Positions 46,901 to 52,560 of a DNA stretch of 64,000 bases are shown here, in pieces. The notes under the pieces were generated by a model. The model did not search any database, was not told the origin of the DNA, and worked only from the letters and a program-made list of their open reading frames with translations. Location of the stretch: the NCBI GenBank assembly GCA_026874595.1, contig CM049309.1:19471576-19535575 (forward strand), read 5' to 3'. The translations under genes and the position numbers were made by a program. Origin of the DNA: Sipunculus nudus (lineage: Eukaryota > Annelida > Sipuncula > Golfingiida > Sipunculidae). How positions within the stretch are numbered: the stretch's first letter is position 1; every line of letters starts with the position of its first letter.

Positions 46901-49106
46901 GGCGTTAAAATACTCTATAAATTCTCCAGGTCTATGCCAATTTTATGAGATTCTCTTAGAAATAATCTATTCAACCGATGCCAGGTGCCGCTGTTTAGGC
47001 CGTCCTTAAAAATTTCTTTGTGGGGCTAACCCGGAAGGTCGAGTATTTGGATTTCAGCTGGAATTTAGATGCTCTTAAATTCCATTATGAAAGATATTAC
47101 CTGACGTTGCCGATCGTTATATTTGATCCTTAAAATCAGTCTTTATACGTGGAAGGATCATTACACTCGTGTGTGAGAGGAGAATACCTGCCGGATAAAC
47201 GTAGGTACAGTTTAACAGATAATTGCATATTTCTTTGATAATTGCTTATATTTGTCTGAACTGATTAATAATCGATCATCAGTCGGTTTGCTCAAACCAA
47301 TGATCGATTATGAAAAAGGAACCAACTCCCACCACTAATTTCTATAGATTTCCAATAAAACATATATATCTGAATATAAAAGTTGATTCATAATTCTAAA
47401 TTGCATCATCATAAATCTCAATCTTGTCAGACATCATCACATCATGCATACAAATGTTTATTTATTTTTTACCACAAAAATAAATTTGCAAAACAATAAA
47501 TATCTAGAAATAATACTTTATTCAGATTTCACAATTTTAAATAGTGCCTTTATTTATCCATAATTTGCTTCATATTTTATAAATTTAAGCATACTGATAG
47601 GTTTAATTATATTTGTTAAAATCATTTAAAAGAAAATTGATTTATTTAAAATGCTATATTAACACAACATGGCATCTTCTGGATTACACCTTGAATTACT
47701 TTTTCAAGGAACGTTTTTATATATTGGAATGGAAACAGCATTACAATTAAGGAGATACAGTGAAAACAATAACAATAACTGCATTACATTTGGTGGGTTG
47801 GGTTTGTAGGGGGGGACTGGGGTGGTGATATGAGAATAACTGTACACCTGTCACAGCAGGTGACTGTAACAAATCAGAAACCCTGGCAGAGCTGACTTCC
47901 AGTGACCTGGAGTGGGACCCTGCATCTGGACATAGCAAATGACTACAATAGAGCTTCAAGAAAATAATCAATGACTTGCCTAATTTTCATAGGTTTTTAA
48001 TGGGAATTAGAGGTTTTTCCTAAATATCTCGAAGTCATATTGACTCAATTTTCTGTATGGTAGGAGATTTTGGGGAAATCTAACAGTATGCCGAATTTTG
48101 GATTCATAGGTGTAATGGTTTCAAAACGTGCCAGTCTAACGGACGGATGGACGGACAATGGACCACGACTATAGCTTAGATGACTTATAGTCAGCTGAGC
48201 TAAAAATGAAACCCTTGTGAAACAATGAAAAAATTAAAATTATGAAAAATTAGCCTCACATATATGAATCCAACCACACTATATCTCAACACTGATTGTA
48301 TATCAAATATCAAAGTTGTAAATTTTGAAACCGAAGCAAATGACACACCTTCTTTTTCTCTGTGTATCTTTTTGCTTTTTTCTCAGCCTTCTTCAGTAGC
48401 TGATCAGGTGGTGTCATGTCAATGCCTGTTCTTCCATTGCGTACTTTGTCTCGTCTTCTTCTCCTTGCCGATGTCATCCTGGCACTGCTCACCCCTTCCT
48501 CCTCTTCCTCCTCCTCCGTTAAGTCTTCATCTTCAGCAGAGCTGAAAATATGGAAGTTAGAAAACACAGTGAAAATGACAAAATGAAAATGAAAATGTCT
48601 TTGGCTTTGGCTTATTTACAATTTCATTTCCTGAATATGACCCTAAGAGTTATTTAAATCTGAACACAGTGTGTATCCCTCACCAACATATTATATATAA
48701 AAACAAGTATGCATAAAATTGCAGCAATAACAAATAAATATGGACACAAATGATTTGTGGATAATCTTAACATCCTAAAATGAATACACTTTCACTGACA
48801 AATTCAAATTTAAGAACAAGCAATTTGATCATCATACTTTCAACAGAACTGTCAACTGATAGATACCTCACTGATTAACATACTGATTCCCTGTAGATTT
48901 TTTTACACAAAATTTTACTTAAATTAATAGTGAGACTCATTTTTTTACATAAACTGAACAGAACGCGGTATTTACTCAGCATTTTGGTCTTGTTGTCGTG
49001 AGCTCTCCTGTAAACTACTAGTCTCAGACTGGGGGATCTCAATTGGAGCAAGGACAGATCCTAAATCCTCTTCTTCCTCAAAATCATCCTCGTACGTATC
49101 AGCCAT
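22850..49106 (-). CDS. TTC23: TTC23/TTC23L-like tetratricopeptide repeat protein, 11 coding exons, 503 aa
   Basis: The spliced reading frame joins minus-strand exons 49106-48976, 48541-48349, 43877-43754, 41673-41517, 40245-40120, 34201-34075, 32477-32395, 27115-26902, 26387-26238, 24135-24053 and 22973-22850. They total 1512 nt with no frame break. The N-terminus (about residues 1-85) is acidic, then has an Arg-rich stretch, and is probably disordered. From residue 90 the order follows vertebrate TTC23: an ELVRCTALSRLVYGEGHW segment, ANLAEGYL, QAQHHAENAQ, VLGRALTMLKK, EDWKIKLYNALAR, ETAHILATAYSSVGEA, GDLSAEVAETYKLIG and ENLVYGSKSKKT. These are degenerate TPR helices. In vertebrates TTC23 has been placed at the EvC zone of the primary cilium with IQCE, acting in Hedgehog signalling; a ciliary role here is inference from family. 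Human TTC23 is about 447 residues, so this protein is slightly longer, mainly at the N-terminus. TTC23 versus TTC23L cannot be decided without an alignment. The start is the first ATG of the open frame. Confidence 0.88.
23044..23255. mobile_element. Pogo/Tigger-like MITE (intron 10)
   Basis: The left end is TA-CAGTGAAACCTGT and the right end AAGGTTCAACTG, whose complement is CAGTTGAACCTT. The left flank is TA and the right flank TG, so the TA duplication is decayed. The interior repeats GGTCTTACTAGACAGGT-like 19-bp blocks. It lies directly beside a second MITE of the same type. Confidence 0.55.
23264..23427. mobile_element. Second pogo-like MITE adjoining the first
   Basis: The left end is TA-CAGGAGAACCTCC and the right end GAAGTTCAACTA-TA, giving imperfect inverted termini inside a TA duplication (23262-23263 and 23428-23429). 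The interior has AGCACC blocks and differs from its neighbour, so this is a separate insertion and not a duplication. Confidence 0.5.
23988..24063. repeat. 38-bp tandem duplication spanning exon 10 and its splice donor
   Basis: The unit starting CTATGTATTTTGAATG at 23988 recurs at 24026. The copy nearer the exon holds the real 5' splice site (on the minus strand GTTATC then GTAAGTATCAACATTC). The distal copy reads GTTATC then ATAAGTATCAGCATTC, so its donor GT has become AT. The duplication thus copied the last coding bases plus the splice site, and the extra site has been lost. Confidence 0.85.
24053..24135 (-). CDS. TTC23: TTC23-like coding exon 10
   Basis: It follows acceptor CTTTGTTTCAG and ends at donor GTAAGT. 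It encodes CRDIENLVYGSKSKKT and a following helix, matching the final family TPR segment with its conserved LxYG motif. The donor region is duplicated in tandem just downstream (23988-24063). Confidence 0.88.
24271..24550. repeat. 30-bp minisatellite (intron 9)
   Basis: Units of exactly 30 bp such as CTGCTTTAATACATTGTATT plus GTGTAGTGTG begin at 24301, 24331, 24361 and 24391. They continue with decay to about 24550, about nine units in all. Confidence 0.85.
25320..25860 (+). repeat. Dispersed GGTGACCTCTGACCTCATT repeat (intron 9)
   Basis: Three internal sub-units of about 160-170 bp each begin near a GGTGACCTCTGACCTCATT-type phrase and contain ATATGCATGGATTTTGC. The same composite, including the leading ACAAGAACACTGCAAATGG-type phrase and the trailing GACAGACAGACGGACAG-like end, recurs at 33530-34045 in intron 6 of the same gene. 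Confidence 0.7.
26238..26387 (-). CDS. TTC23: TTC23-like coding exon 9
   Basis: Acceptor TCTGTCACAG and donor GTAAGA bound exactly 50 codons. It contains DKVEVYGDLSAEVAETYKL, the best single match to human TTC23 (KVEAFGDFSPEVAETYRL). It forms one TPR helix pair with the start of the next. Confidence 0.93.
26902..27115 (-). CDS. TTC23: TTC23-like coding exon 8
   Basis: Acceptor TTATTTATAG and donor GTAAAT. It encodes residues 314-385, including AETAHILATAYSSVGEA and ESYLTEALAIYQITHG, a TPR pair corresponding to the vertebrate SAHIVAHAAVASG and AEQYFQES segments. It is the longest coding exon. Confidence 0.9.
27775..27940 (-). repeat. DIRS inverted terminal repeat, 3' side
   Basis: It matches the reverse complement of 31158-31323 with scattered differences, including the phrases GAGAATATTCTCTGTTAGTA and GGTATCTAGGTCATGCCTC. 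It extends on its outer side by a 36-bp block (27737-27772) that is complementary to part of the internal complementary region. Confidence 0.88.
28010..28090 (-). other. DIRS internal complementary region
   Basis: The first half (28011-28048) is the complement of 27737-27772 with few mismatches. The second half (28051-28090) repeats the ITR start GGTAAACATTGATGTGAGC through TATTAATGAGAA. In DIRS elements this region is thought to template completion of the termini on a circular intermediate. Confidence 0.82.
28240..28440 (-). pseudogene. DIRS tyrosine recombinase, catalytic C-terminal part, broken
   Basis: One frame reads GRGIASSFAHLSG, then IKMGIWKSPSTFTQFYLKDV. This is the DIRS recombinase pattern in which HxxR is followed by an A-S-S-x-A helix and a G-x-W-x-S-x-x-T-F-x-x-x-Y motif. 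The candidate catalytic Tyr is at about 28321. An in-frame stop lies at the position expected near the HxxR arginine, so this copy is inactive. Confidence 0.75.
28560..28790 (-). pseudogene. DIRS RNase H domain
   Basis: The frame contains VLVMTDNTMVLAYINRQGG followed by SRSPSLL and ILKARHV, the DIRS/Ngaro-type RNase H signature. It contains the TDN motif, the NRQGG turn and the ARH motif that precedes the PG-N-x-x-AD segment. Similarity stops at ARHV, where the frame is lost. Confidence 0.8.
29190..29720 (-). pseudogene. DIRS reverse transcriptase, frameshifted
   Basis: In order on the minus strand, but across different frames, are a WWPIINLKHLNAYI block, KIDLTDAYFHVPIH (motif A with catalytic Asp), LPFGINITPWIFT (motif B region), YLDDWLVHAP (motif C, YxDD-type) and LGFLVNVPKSHLVPTQ with FLGGVLDFQTG (thumb). 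At least two frameshifts separate these pieces. I give the motifs only as they stand in this broken copy. Confidence 0.85.
29725..30840 (-). pseudogene. DIRS upstream (Gag-like) region, decayed
   Basis: GC-rich sequence between the RT and the 5' ITR holds overlapping short frames in all phases. One carries EFTDETARLLDNHHAAVTGA and another NNIWQASAHACAELQHL, which look like pieces of a helical Gag-type protein. Gag of DIRS elements is poorly conserved, so the assignment rests mainly on position. Confidence 0.5.
31158..31323 (-). repeat. DIRS inverted terminal repeat, 5' side
   Basis: Partner of 27775-27940 in inverted orientation. It defines the upstream end of the element. Confidence 0.88.
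31324..32394. other. Intron 7, unannotated part
   Basis: AT-rich intronic DNA between the DIRS element and exon 7 with no recognisable repeat or exon. Confidence 0.5.
32395..32477 (-). CDS. TTC23: TTC23-like coding exon 7
   Basis: Acceptor TTTTTTTTTAG and donor GTGAGT. It encodes LEQSKGDQADHERAIEYF and QQAHSI, the family VEQ-x-n-AI-x-x-x-x-QAH segment. It joins exon 8 in phase 2. Confidence 0.9.
32739..32915. mobile_element. Pogo/Tigger-like MITE (intron 6)
   Basis: Inverted termini CAGTGGAACCTCT and CAGAGGTTCTACTG (one mismatch after complementing) enclose 177 bp and are flanked by TA on both sides (32737-32738 and 32916-32917). TA duplication and a CAGT-type terminus fit the pogo/Tigger branch of the Tc1-mariner superfamily. 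There is no transposase. Confidence 0.75.
33530..34045 (+). repeat. Dispersed GGTGACCTCTGACCTCATT repeat (intron 6)
   Basis: It has the same order of sub-units as 25320-25860: ACAAGAACACTGCAAATGGT, then GACCTCTGACC three times at about 130-165 bp spacing, then GGTAAGTTATCACGGCAACA and a GACAGACGGACAGAC tail. Confidence 0.7.
34075..34201 (-). CDS. TTC23: TTC23-like coding exon 6
   Basis: Acceptor TATTTCAG and donor GTGAGT. It encodes LHSRQQKHAIAMEYFEKLL and LVPVYQGMGN, a TPR pair aligned with vertebrate LYQGQKKSKEALSHYQAAL. It completes the Arg codon split across intron 5. Confidence 0.92.
34737..36083 (-). repeat. Exon-derived splice-donor minisatellite, distal block (intron 5)
   Basis: About 20 units of mostly 62-67 bp. 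On the minus strand each reads approximately GACTGGAAGATCAAACTG, TATAATGCACTAGCCAG and then GTAAGA or GTAGGA. These are the last codons of TTC23 exon 5 (DWKIKLYNALA) with its splice donor. A block of about 298 bp starting TACATTCTTACTGGGCTAG recurs at 34840 and 35138, so several units were duplicated together. The block is cut off by the LINE at 36084. Confidence 0.93.
36084..36933 (-). mobile_element. 5'-truncated CR1/L2-like LINE with (ATCTT)n tail
   Basis: An 850-bp minus-strand insertion in the minisatellite. It is flanked by the 5-bp duplication ATAAA (36079-36083 and 36934-36938) within the array phrase GATATAAATCATG. The 3' end carries ATCTT-type tandem repeats rather than poly(A), as in CR1/L2-type LINEs. 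It holds only the C-terminal end of ORF2. Confidence 0.85.
36330..36752 (-). pseudogene. LINE ORF2 C-terminal fragment
   Basis: The open frame of 140 codons has a KANKRLYYLYYLRKL segment, FYNSVISSVLTYSLECWF, and a C-terminal HPLYSEFHFLPSGKR with RTTRFKKSLVPHSIKLFN. This is the post-RT region typical of CR1/L2/Rex1-like ORF2 proteins. The catalytic reverse transcriptase motifs lie upstream and are absent because of 5' truncation. The reading frame is still open, so the insertion is fairly young. Confidence 0.82.
36934..40172 (-). repeat. Exon-derived splice-donor minisatellite, main block (intron 5)
   Basis: About 60 units, mostly of exactly 52 bp (for example TACCTGGCTAG at 38221 and 38273). 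On the minus strand each has ATCAAACTGTATAATGCACT, AGCCAG and GTAAGACATAACATTACATG. The unit closest to the gene's exon 5 is the exon end itself. A unit at about 40003-40053 also includes the exon bases GTCCTCAATCTCATCATGT (plus strand) unchanged, a fresh copy of 40107-40157 displaced by two units (104 bp). Longer 66-bp units with GAGGTAAAGCATGTGATG recur at about 35830, 37730, 38725 and 39435, showing higher-order structure. Confidence 0.95.
40120..40245 (-). CDS. TTC23: TTC23-like coding exon 5
   Basis: It encodes YPEAEQALNKSERIAEER and a second helix EDWKIKLYNALAR, equivalent to vertebrate FKEAAENLTKAERLSKE. It ends GCCAG at donor GTAAGA. The 5' border at 40245 is set by the reading frame: only this join keeps the frame and gives MLKK-YPEAE, and it makes the preceding intron end in AA. 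Its last roughly 50 bp are the parent of the intron-5 minisatellite. Confidence 0.85.
40246..41516 (-). other. Intron 4, U12-type (minor spliceosome), AT-AA by frame
   Basis: The intron starts ATATCCTTTC right after AAGAA (41516 downward), a full match to the U12 5' splice-site consensus. Near its end, GTCCTTGAC (complement of 40254-40262) matches the U12 branch site TTCCTTRAC at eight of nine positions. Its branch A lies 11 nt before the frame-consistent end CTTCAA. An AC end four bases later or an AG end one base later would each break the frame. No plausible GT-AG pair preserves the frame. Apart from an A homopolymer near 40938-40956 no repeat or exon is recognised inside. Confidence 0.8.
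41517..41673 (-). CDS. TTC23: TTC23-like coding exon 4
   Basis: Acceptor AATTCACAG. It encodes EYAVQAQHHAENAQTIIRS and VLGRALTMLKK, aligned with vertebrate QAKQHAEKARQIL and TMGRALLSLQK. The donor is the U12-type ATATCCTTTC. Confidence 0.9.
42316..43020 (-). pseudogene. Decayed LINE ORF2 C-terminus (intron 3)
   Basis: Conceptual translation with several stops and shifts gives KESLEHRFFNCLFMEEFWKS, then EQLNYLIIHAKYFIHRQKC, then a basic tail. The pattern H-x-F-F-x-C...F-W followed by N-Y-x-I-x-x-A-K-Y-F-I-H is typical of the zinc-knuckle end of L1/Tx1-like ORF2 proteins. It is badly degraded and lacks a clear 3' tail. It is a different LINE lineage from the one at 36084-36933. Confidence 0.5.
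43754..43877 (-). CDS. TTC23: TTC23-like coding exon 3
   Basis: Acceptor TGATTTCAG and donor GTATGG. It encodes ARLAIKELVRCTALSRLVYG, then EGHWKVAGAHANLAEGYLD. This is the family hallmark (vertebrate ELVRCVALTRICYGDSHWK and NLAQGYL) and the first clear TPR pair. It joins exon 2 without any gap in the alignment. Confidence 0.94.
43878..45426. other. Intron 2, unannotated part
   Basis: No exon or repeat boundary is recognised. The segment is AT-rich with one short inverted repeat around 44620-44665 (AAGGCTCTTTG and CAAAGCCTT). Confidence 0.45.
45427..48205 (+). repeat. Long dispersed repeat, GGGACCCATGGG...CTCAGCTGAGCT, copy 1 (intron 2)
   Basis: It runs from GGGACCCATGGGTCACTG to AGTCAGCTGAGCT and is about 2 kb once the hAT insertion at 46556-47337 is removed. 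The first 330 bp match 62240-62570 closely, and 47400-47960 match 62820-63420. The ends share a GCTCAGCTGA core in inverted orientation (seen best in the copy at 62240). No intact protein is encoded. A third, about 200-bp copy with both ends lies at 58260-58462. Confidence 0.8.
46556..47337. mobile_element. hAT-like non-autonomous transposon with 8-bp target duplication
   Basis: Termini TAGTGGTGGG and CCCACCACTA are perfect inverted repeats. Immediately outside lie identical 8-bp sequences ATTTCTAT (46548-46555 and 47338-47345), the size typical of hAT elements. The related repeat copy at 62763-62770 has a single ATTTCTAT with no insert, which is the empty site. Subterminal CGATCATCGA and TCGATCATTG blocks mirror each other. 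No transposase frame remains. Confidence 0.88.
48349..48541 (-). CDS. TTC23: TTC23-like coding exon 2
   Basis: Acceptor CATATTTTCAG and donor GTGTGT. It encodes an acidic run (DEDLTEEEEEEEG), a basic run (ARRRRRD) and QLLKKAEKKAKRYTEKKK, the start of the conserved part (vertebrate CEEKAKSY). The charged N-terminal region is probably disordered. Confidence 0.88.
48976..49106 (-). CDS. TTC23: TTC23-like coding exon 1 (start codon)
   Basis: ATG at 49106 starts MADTYEDDFEEEEDLGSV, an acidic N-terminus, and the exon ends at donor GTAAAT. Just upstream the minus strand reads TTATTTACAGTTACAGC before the ATG, which could be a splice acceptor for a 5' UTR intron, so the first transcribed exon may lie farther right. 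Confidence 0.8.
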
Positions 49107-49589
49107 GCTGTAACTGTAAATAACAGTGCCATCTGACAGAACAAATATTTACATATAAATGTGTATTTTTAATACTGCTTATAAGATTACATTTAATTTA
49201 AAACTGATGGCTATTAATGTTGTGCTGACTAATTACATTGATGGTCATTTTCTTTCATAATAAAATAAATTAGTTGCATTATTATATAGTACATCACAAA
49301 TAATTATATACACTGGTACAAGCAAAAAGTCATTTTCTCTAAATAAATATTTATTACAATCTTGTCAGAGATAAAAGAGGGTGGGACACAAATTGGGGAA
49401 CATTTAAACTGAATTCTGAGCATTGGGCAAGTGTCGACATTTATTAAGTGATTAAAATTTGGTGAAAATGTACTGTTTCACCTACTTCCAACTAAAGTAA
49501 TCCATGTAAGGAAATAAAAGTAAATCCATGGAAGGAATGCAGTATTTTATTTTTAATTAATTAGGTCTTAGTACCTTCTAATTTTCTAA

Positions 49590-49770
49590 TTGTATCCGCC
49601 AAAACATAGTTTTGCGGATACTATGTTTTCAGCCAACCACCACTGCTGCCGTGTAGATGTCCGGAGAACTCCTCCGTAACAGCTGGGCGGAATTTTACAA
49701 AACCCAGGATTATGTTTAGGTCACATGTGAACTGCTGTGCCCTGATTTTGTCTAGAAGATTCTAGGTGCA
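49590..49770 (+). repeat. Dispersed repeat starting with a 13-bp-arm hairpin
   Basis: GTATCCGCCAAAAC is followed after three bases by GTTTTGCGGATAC, a near-perfect stem. The following sequence, including TCACATGTGAACTGCTGTGCC, matches 14341-14480. Confidence 0.7.
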
Positions 49771-50450
49771 ATGGTAATGATTTGTGTCCTGTTAATGGGC
49801 GACACCATCTTTGAAGGTCTCAAAAATATAAATTTAAAGAAAATGCATAAAAATTTGAAAAAATCCAGGTGGTGCCACTAGTCTGCAGGAACTGATTAAA
49901 CACTCCATGATGAATGTGCATGCAAAGAATCAAGGTGATGAATGCATTAGATCTTCAGAAGCTGGAGGTTTTGTCTCAAATTTTAATTATACTGAGGGTT
50001 ACTTACAAGTCCTATAGCTCGAAGGTTATGGGTAACAGAGAAGTAATTTCAGGTCACCAAAGAGATTTTTCATGGACCTCCCTGGATTTTAAATAAGAAG
50101 GTTCTGGGTTGAATGGTTACGATTTGTACCCTGTTAACGGATGATTACATATTTGAAGGTTTCAAAAAAAAGAAAATGTGTAAAAATTTGATAAAATCCA
50201 GTTGGCACCACCAGATGCAGGAACTGATGGAACACTCCATGATGAATATGCATGCAAAGAATTATGGGGATCAATGGATAAGTTATTTAGAAACTGAAGG
50301 TTTTGTATTAATTATTCTGGGGGGAACTTTCAAGCCCCATAGCTCAAAAGATATGGGTAACAGAGACCTAATTTTGGGTTTCCGAGAAGATTTTTCATGA
50401 ACTTCCCTGGATGTTAAGTAATCAAGATTCTAGGTCCAGTGGTTACTGGA
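49771..50450 (+). repeat. Dispersed GGCACAAATCGTAAC-family repeat, two tandem copies
   Basis: Two units of about 325 bp each contain GATTTGTGTCCTGTTAATGG or GATTTGTACCCTGTTAACGG, CACTCCATGATGAATGTGCA or a close variant, and an AGCTCGAAGGTTATGGGTAA-type phrase. They are the same family as 13851-14340 and 55920-56470. Confidence 0.65.
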
Positions 50451-52400
50451 CTAAACTAAAGAACATTCTCTGCTTAATTTCTTGTATTTACCCATATGTT
50501 TTGCACAAGCTGTCTTAGCATTCAAGTCAATAATACTAATATGAAATATAAATGAATGCAAGGAGCTTTCTCACTCAGGAAGCAAACCTGTTATCTCCAG
50601 ATAAGAAGTGCAGCTTGCTTGTGAGTGAGCCATGAAAATATCATACAAGCTGAGGTGATTTTAGTCTATTAACAGTTGCTTGAAACCCTATTTGTGGGCG
50701 CAAGTTGGTATAGGTGCATTATAGGGGACTGAACGTCAGTGCCACATGACTATCTAATAGAATAAAAAAAGCTAAACACCTTCAAATTATGTGGACTGTC
50801 TCGTTCATTTTTCATCTGAACAAGTGAAGGTTTACAATTTATGTGAACGTGATGAATTGAGGTCTTTACGGAAATATACACGTTGTTTTATTCTATTTGA
50901 AGTATTTTCTTCATGACAGAAATTTTTGGTAATTGTGTAGTTTAGAGTTTTTTTAGAGTTAAAGGCCTATATAACTAATGGAGCCACTATAGAACGTGGG
51001 CTTCGCTTCAATTGAGGAACATAAATAAAATTGTCTCCTCTCATTCCCTATTTTAACTCCTACTTTTCTAACATTAACATTAACTACTAAGCATCAGAAG
51101 TCACCTGAATCGGGAATCGAACCTACAATTTCTAGACTAGGAGCCCTACACGCTACTAAGTGAGCCGTGAAGACGAGATACAAGCAGGAGCAAGTTTTGT
51201 TCATTTATATCTGCGATTGAAGAGGCATCTATCGCGAAAATGGGAAACCATTTACTATTTTAACAGGATAATTAAGCTTTAGGTGGGGGCTCCACCCCCA
51301 CACCCCCGTTCAGACGGGGAACCCAGGTTCCCCTGACCCCTCCTCCTCTTATATAATAAACTCCGGATATGAGCAAAATTAAATACGGGTATTCTGAGGA
51401 AAATAATATGTATCGGCCTTTTCCAGGAAACAATTCATTATGTAACACCCGTTGTACCAGTGGTAGGCTGAAGCCTGGTTTCTATAATTCTGCCTAACCA
51501 ATTGTTAACGCGTTATTTCCAAATTTGTGTTGACTGTTGTTCTATATATAAATCAGTATAAATACTATAATAATTCAACATGTATTTAAAGGCAAATTGG
51601 AGTCTGTCAGTGGACCTCGGTCCCGGTGGATGCCCAACTTGCATCAGTGTTTTCTATGTGCTCCGAAGAACCCTTCCCTGTACACATACATACGTTTTAG
51701 ATCTGCCGTCAGCCAGTTGCTAGGTAAATGGACATAAATGTCTAACTTTGTTGACATTATCACCTGTCATACTGGAATCCAAGTGTCACGGAAATCTTGA
51801 CTTCGAGATGTTTTGTATCGTCTTTAATAAAGCTTCAGCATAACACAGAACTTTCAGTAGCATGAAACGGTTACACTGACTTATGTTATATTCTGCATAT
51901 TTTCAGAATTTGAAACTGAGATGTAGGGCATTTTTTTTTTGTAACACGACCTGATTTACTCTTATGATTAATAATAACAGGTGTAACGGAATAATATTAT
52001 TCCCTTCCGTTTCTAAAATCATTATCCACTCCACCGATAGATGTCACCACTTTCTACAACGTCTCTTACTATCATATTTGGCAATCATATCTTAATTTAC
52101 ACCAAAATTAGATATGCAAGTCTACCTGCAACGGAGTTCTAAGTTTTATATCTCATAGTAAATGTTGTTAATAAGACAAAAGCTGACACTGATAATAAAA
52201 GAAATGGTGAATTAAGTACATTTTAATAACACAAATATGATCTTGTGATATTTGTGAACATATTTTGCATGGTTCTCAGTAACTTACACTTAAAGACAAC
52301 AAGGTATATTTACTCGTAACCATAGAAAATAGCCATCATGTCCATAAAAATTGTTCAAATATTGCGAAAGATTTCGTAATGCCCAAATATTATTCAAATG
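50451..52400. other. Gene-free stretch upstream of the TTC23-like gene
   Basis: No protein-coding exon is recognised. It holds the tRNA-like SINE at 51095-51195 and a palindromic GGGGCTCCACCCCCAC segment at 51285-51305 next to a CCCGTTCAGACGGGG hairpin. The TTC23-like promoter may lie here or beyond but cannot be identified. Confidence 0.4.
51105..51178 (-). mobile_element. tRNA-derived SINE or tRNA-like segment
   Basis: On the minus strand, GGCTCACTTAGTAGCGTGTAG (A-box-like) is followed by TGTAGGTTCGATTCCCG with a perfect B box GGTTCGATTCC. The acceptor and anticodon stems do not pair properly, so a functional tRNA is unlikely and a SINE head is preferred. Confidence 0.5.
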
Positions 52401-52494
52401 TGTTCTCATATTACTGAATAATACTGCAGTAAGAAAAATGATATTAATGATTTGATGTCTTACCGTATTCGAATTCTTTACGGATGTTTCTTAC

Positions 52495-52560
52495 CCATGA
52501 CCAAGATGAAGCAAGTGGCCCACTGGCAATGACGCTCGGCTGAATATGATGTTAGAGAAT
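52495..52560 (-). other. Candidate 5' UTR exon of the TTC23-like gene (weak)
   Basis: A strong donor-like GTAAGAAAC follows CTTGGTCATGG on the minus strand (border at 52495), 3.4 kb upstream of the start codon. A further donor-like GTAAGACATC lies 30 bp on. This would fit a non-coding first exon if the ATG-proximal TTACAG is an acceptor. There is no independent support. Confidence 0.15.

Noticed and set aside
46827-47009. 60-codon plus-strand frame in the hAT element
   Set aside because: It shows no transposase motif (no RW, DDE or dimerisation-domain pattern) and is too short. The element is treated as non-autonomous.
51105-51178. Functional tRNA gene
   Set aside because: The B box is perfect, but the acceptor and anticodon stems do not pair, so a SINE head is the better reading.
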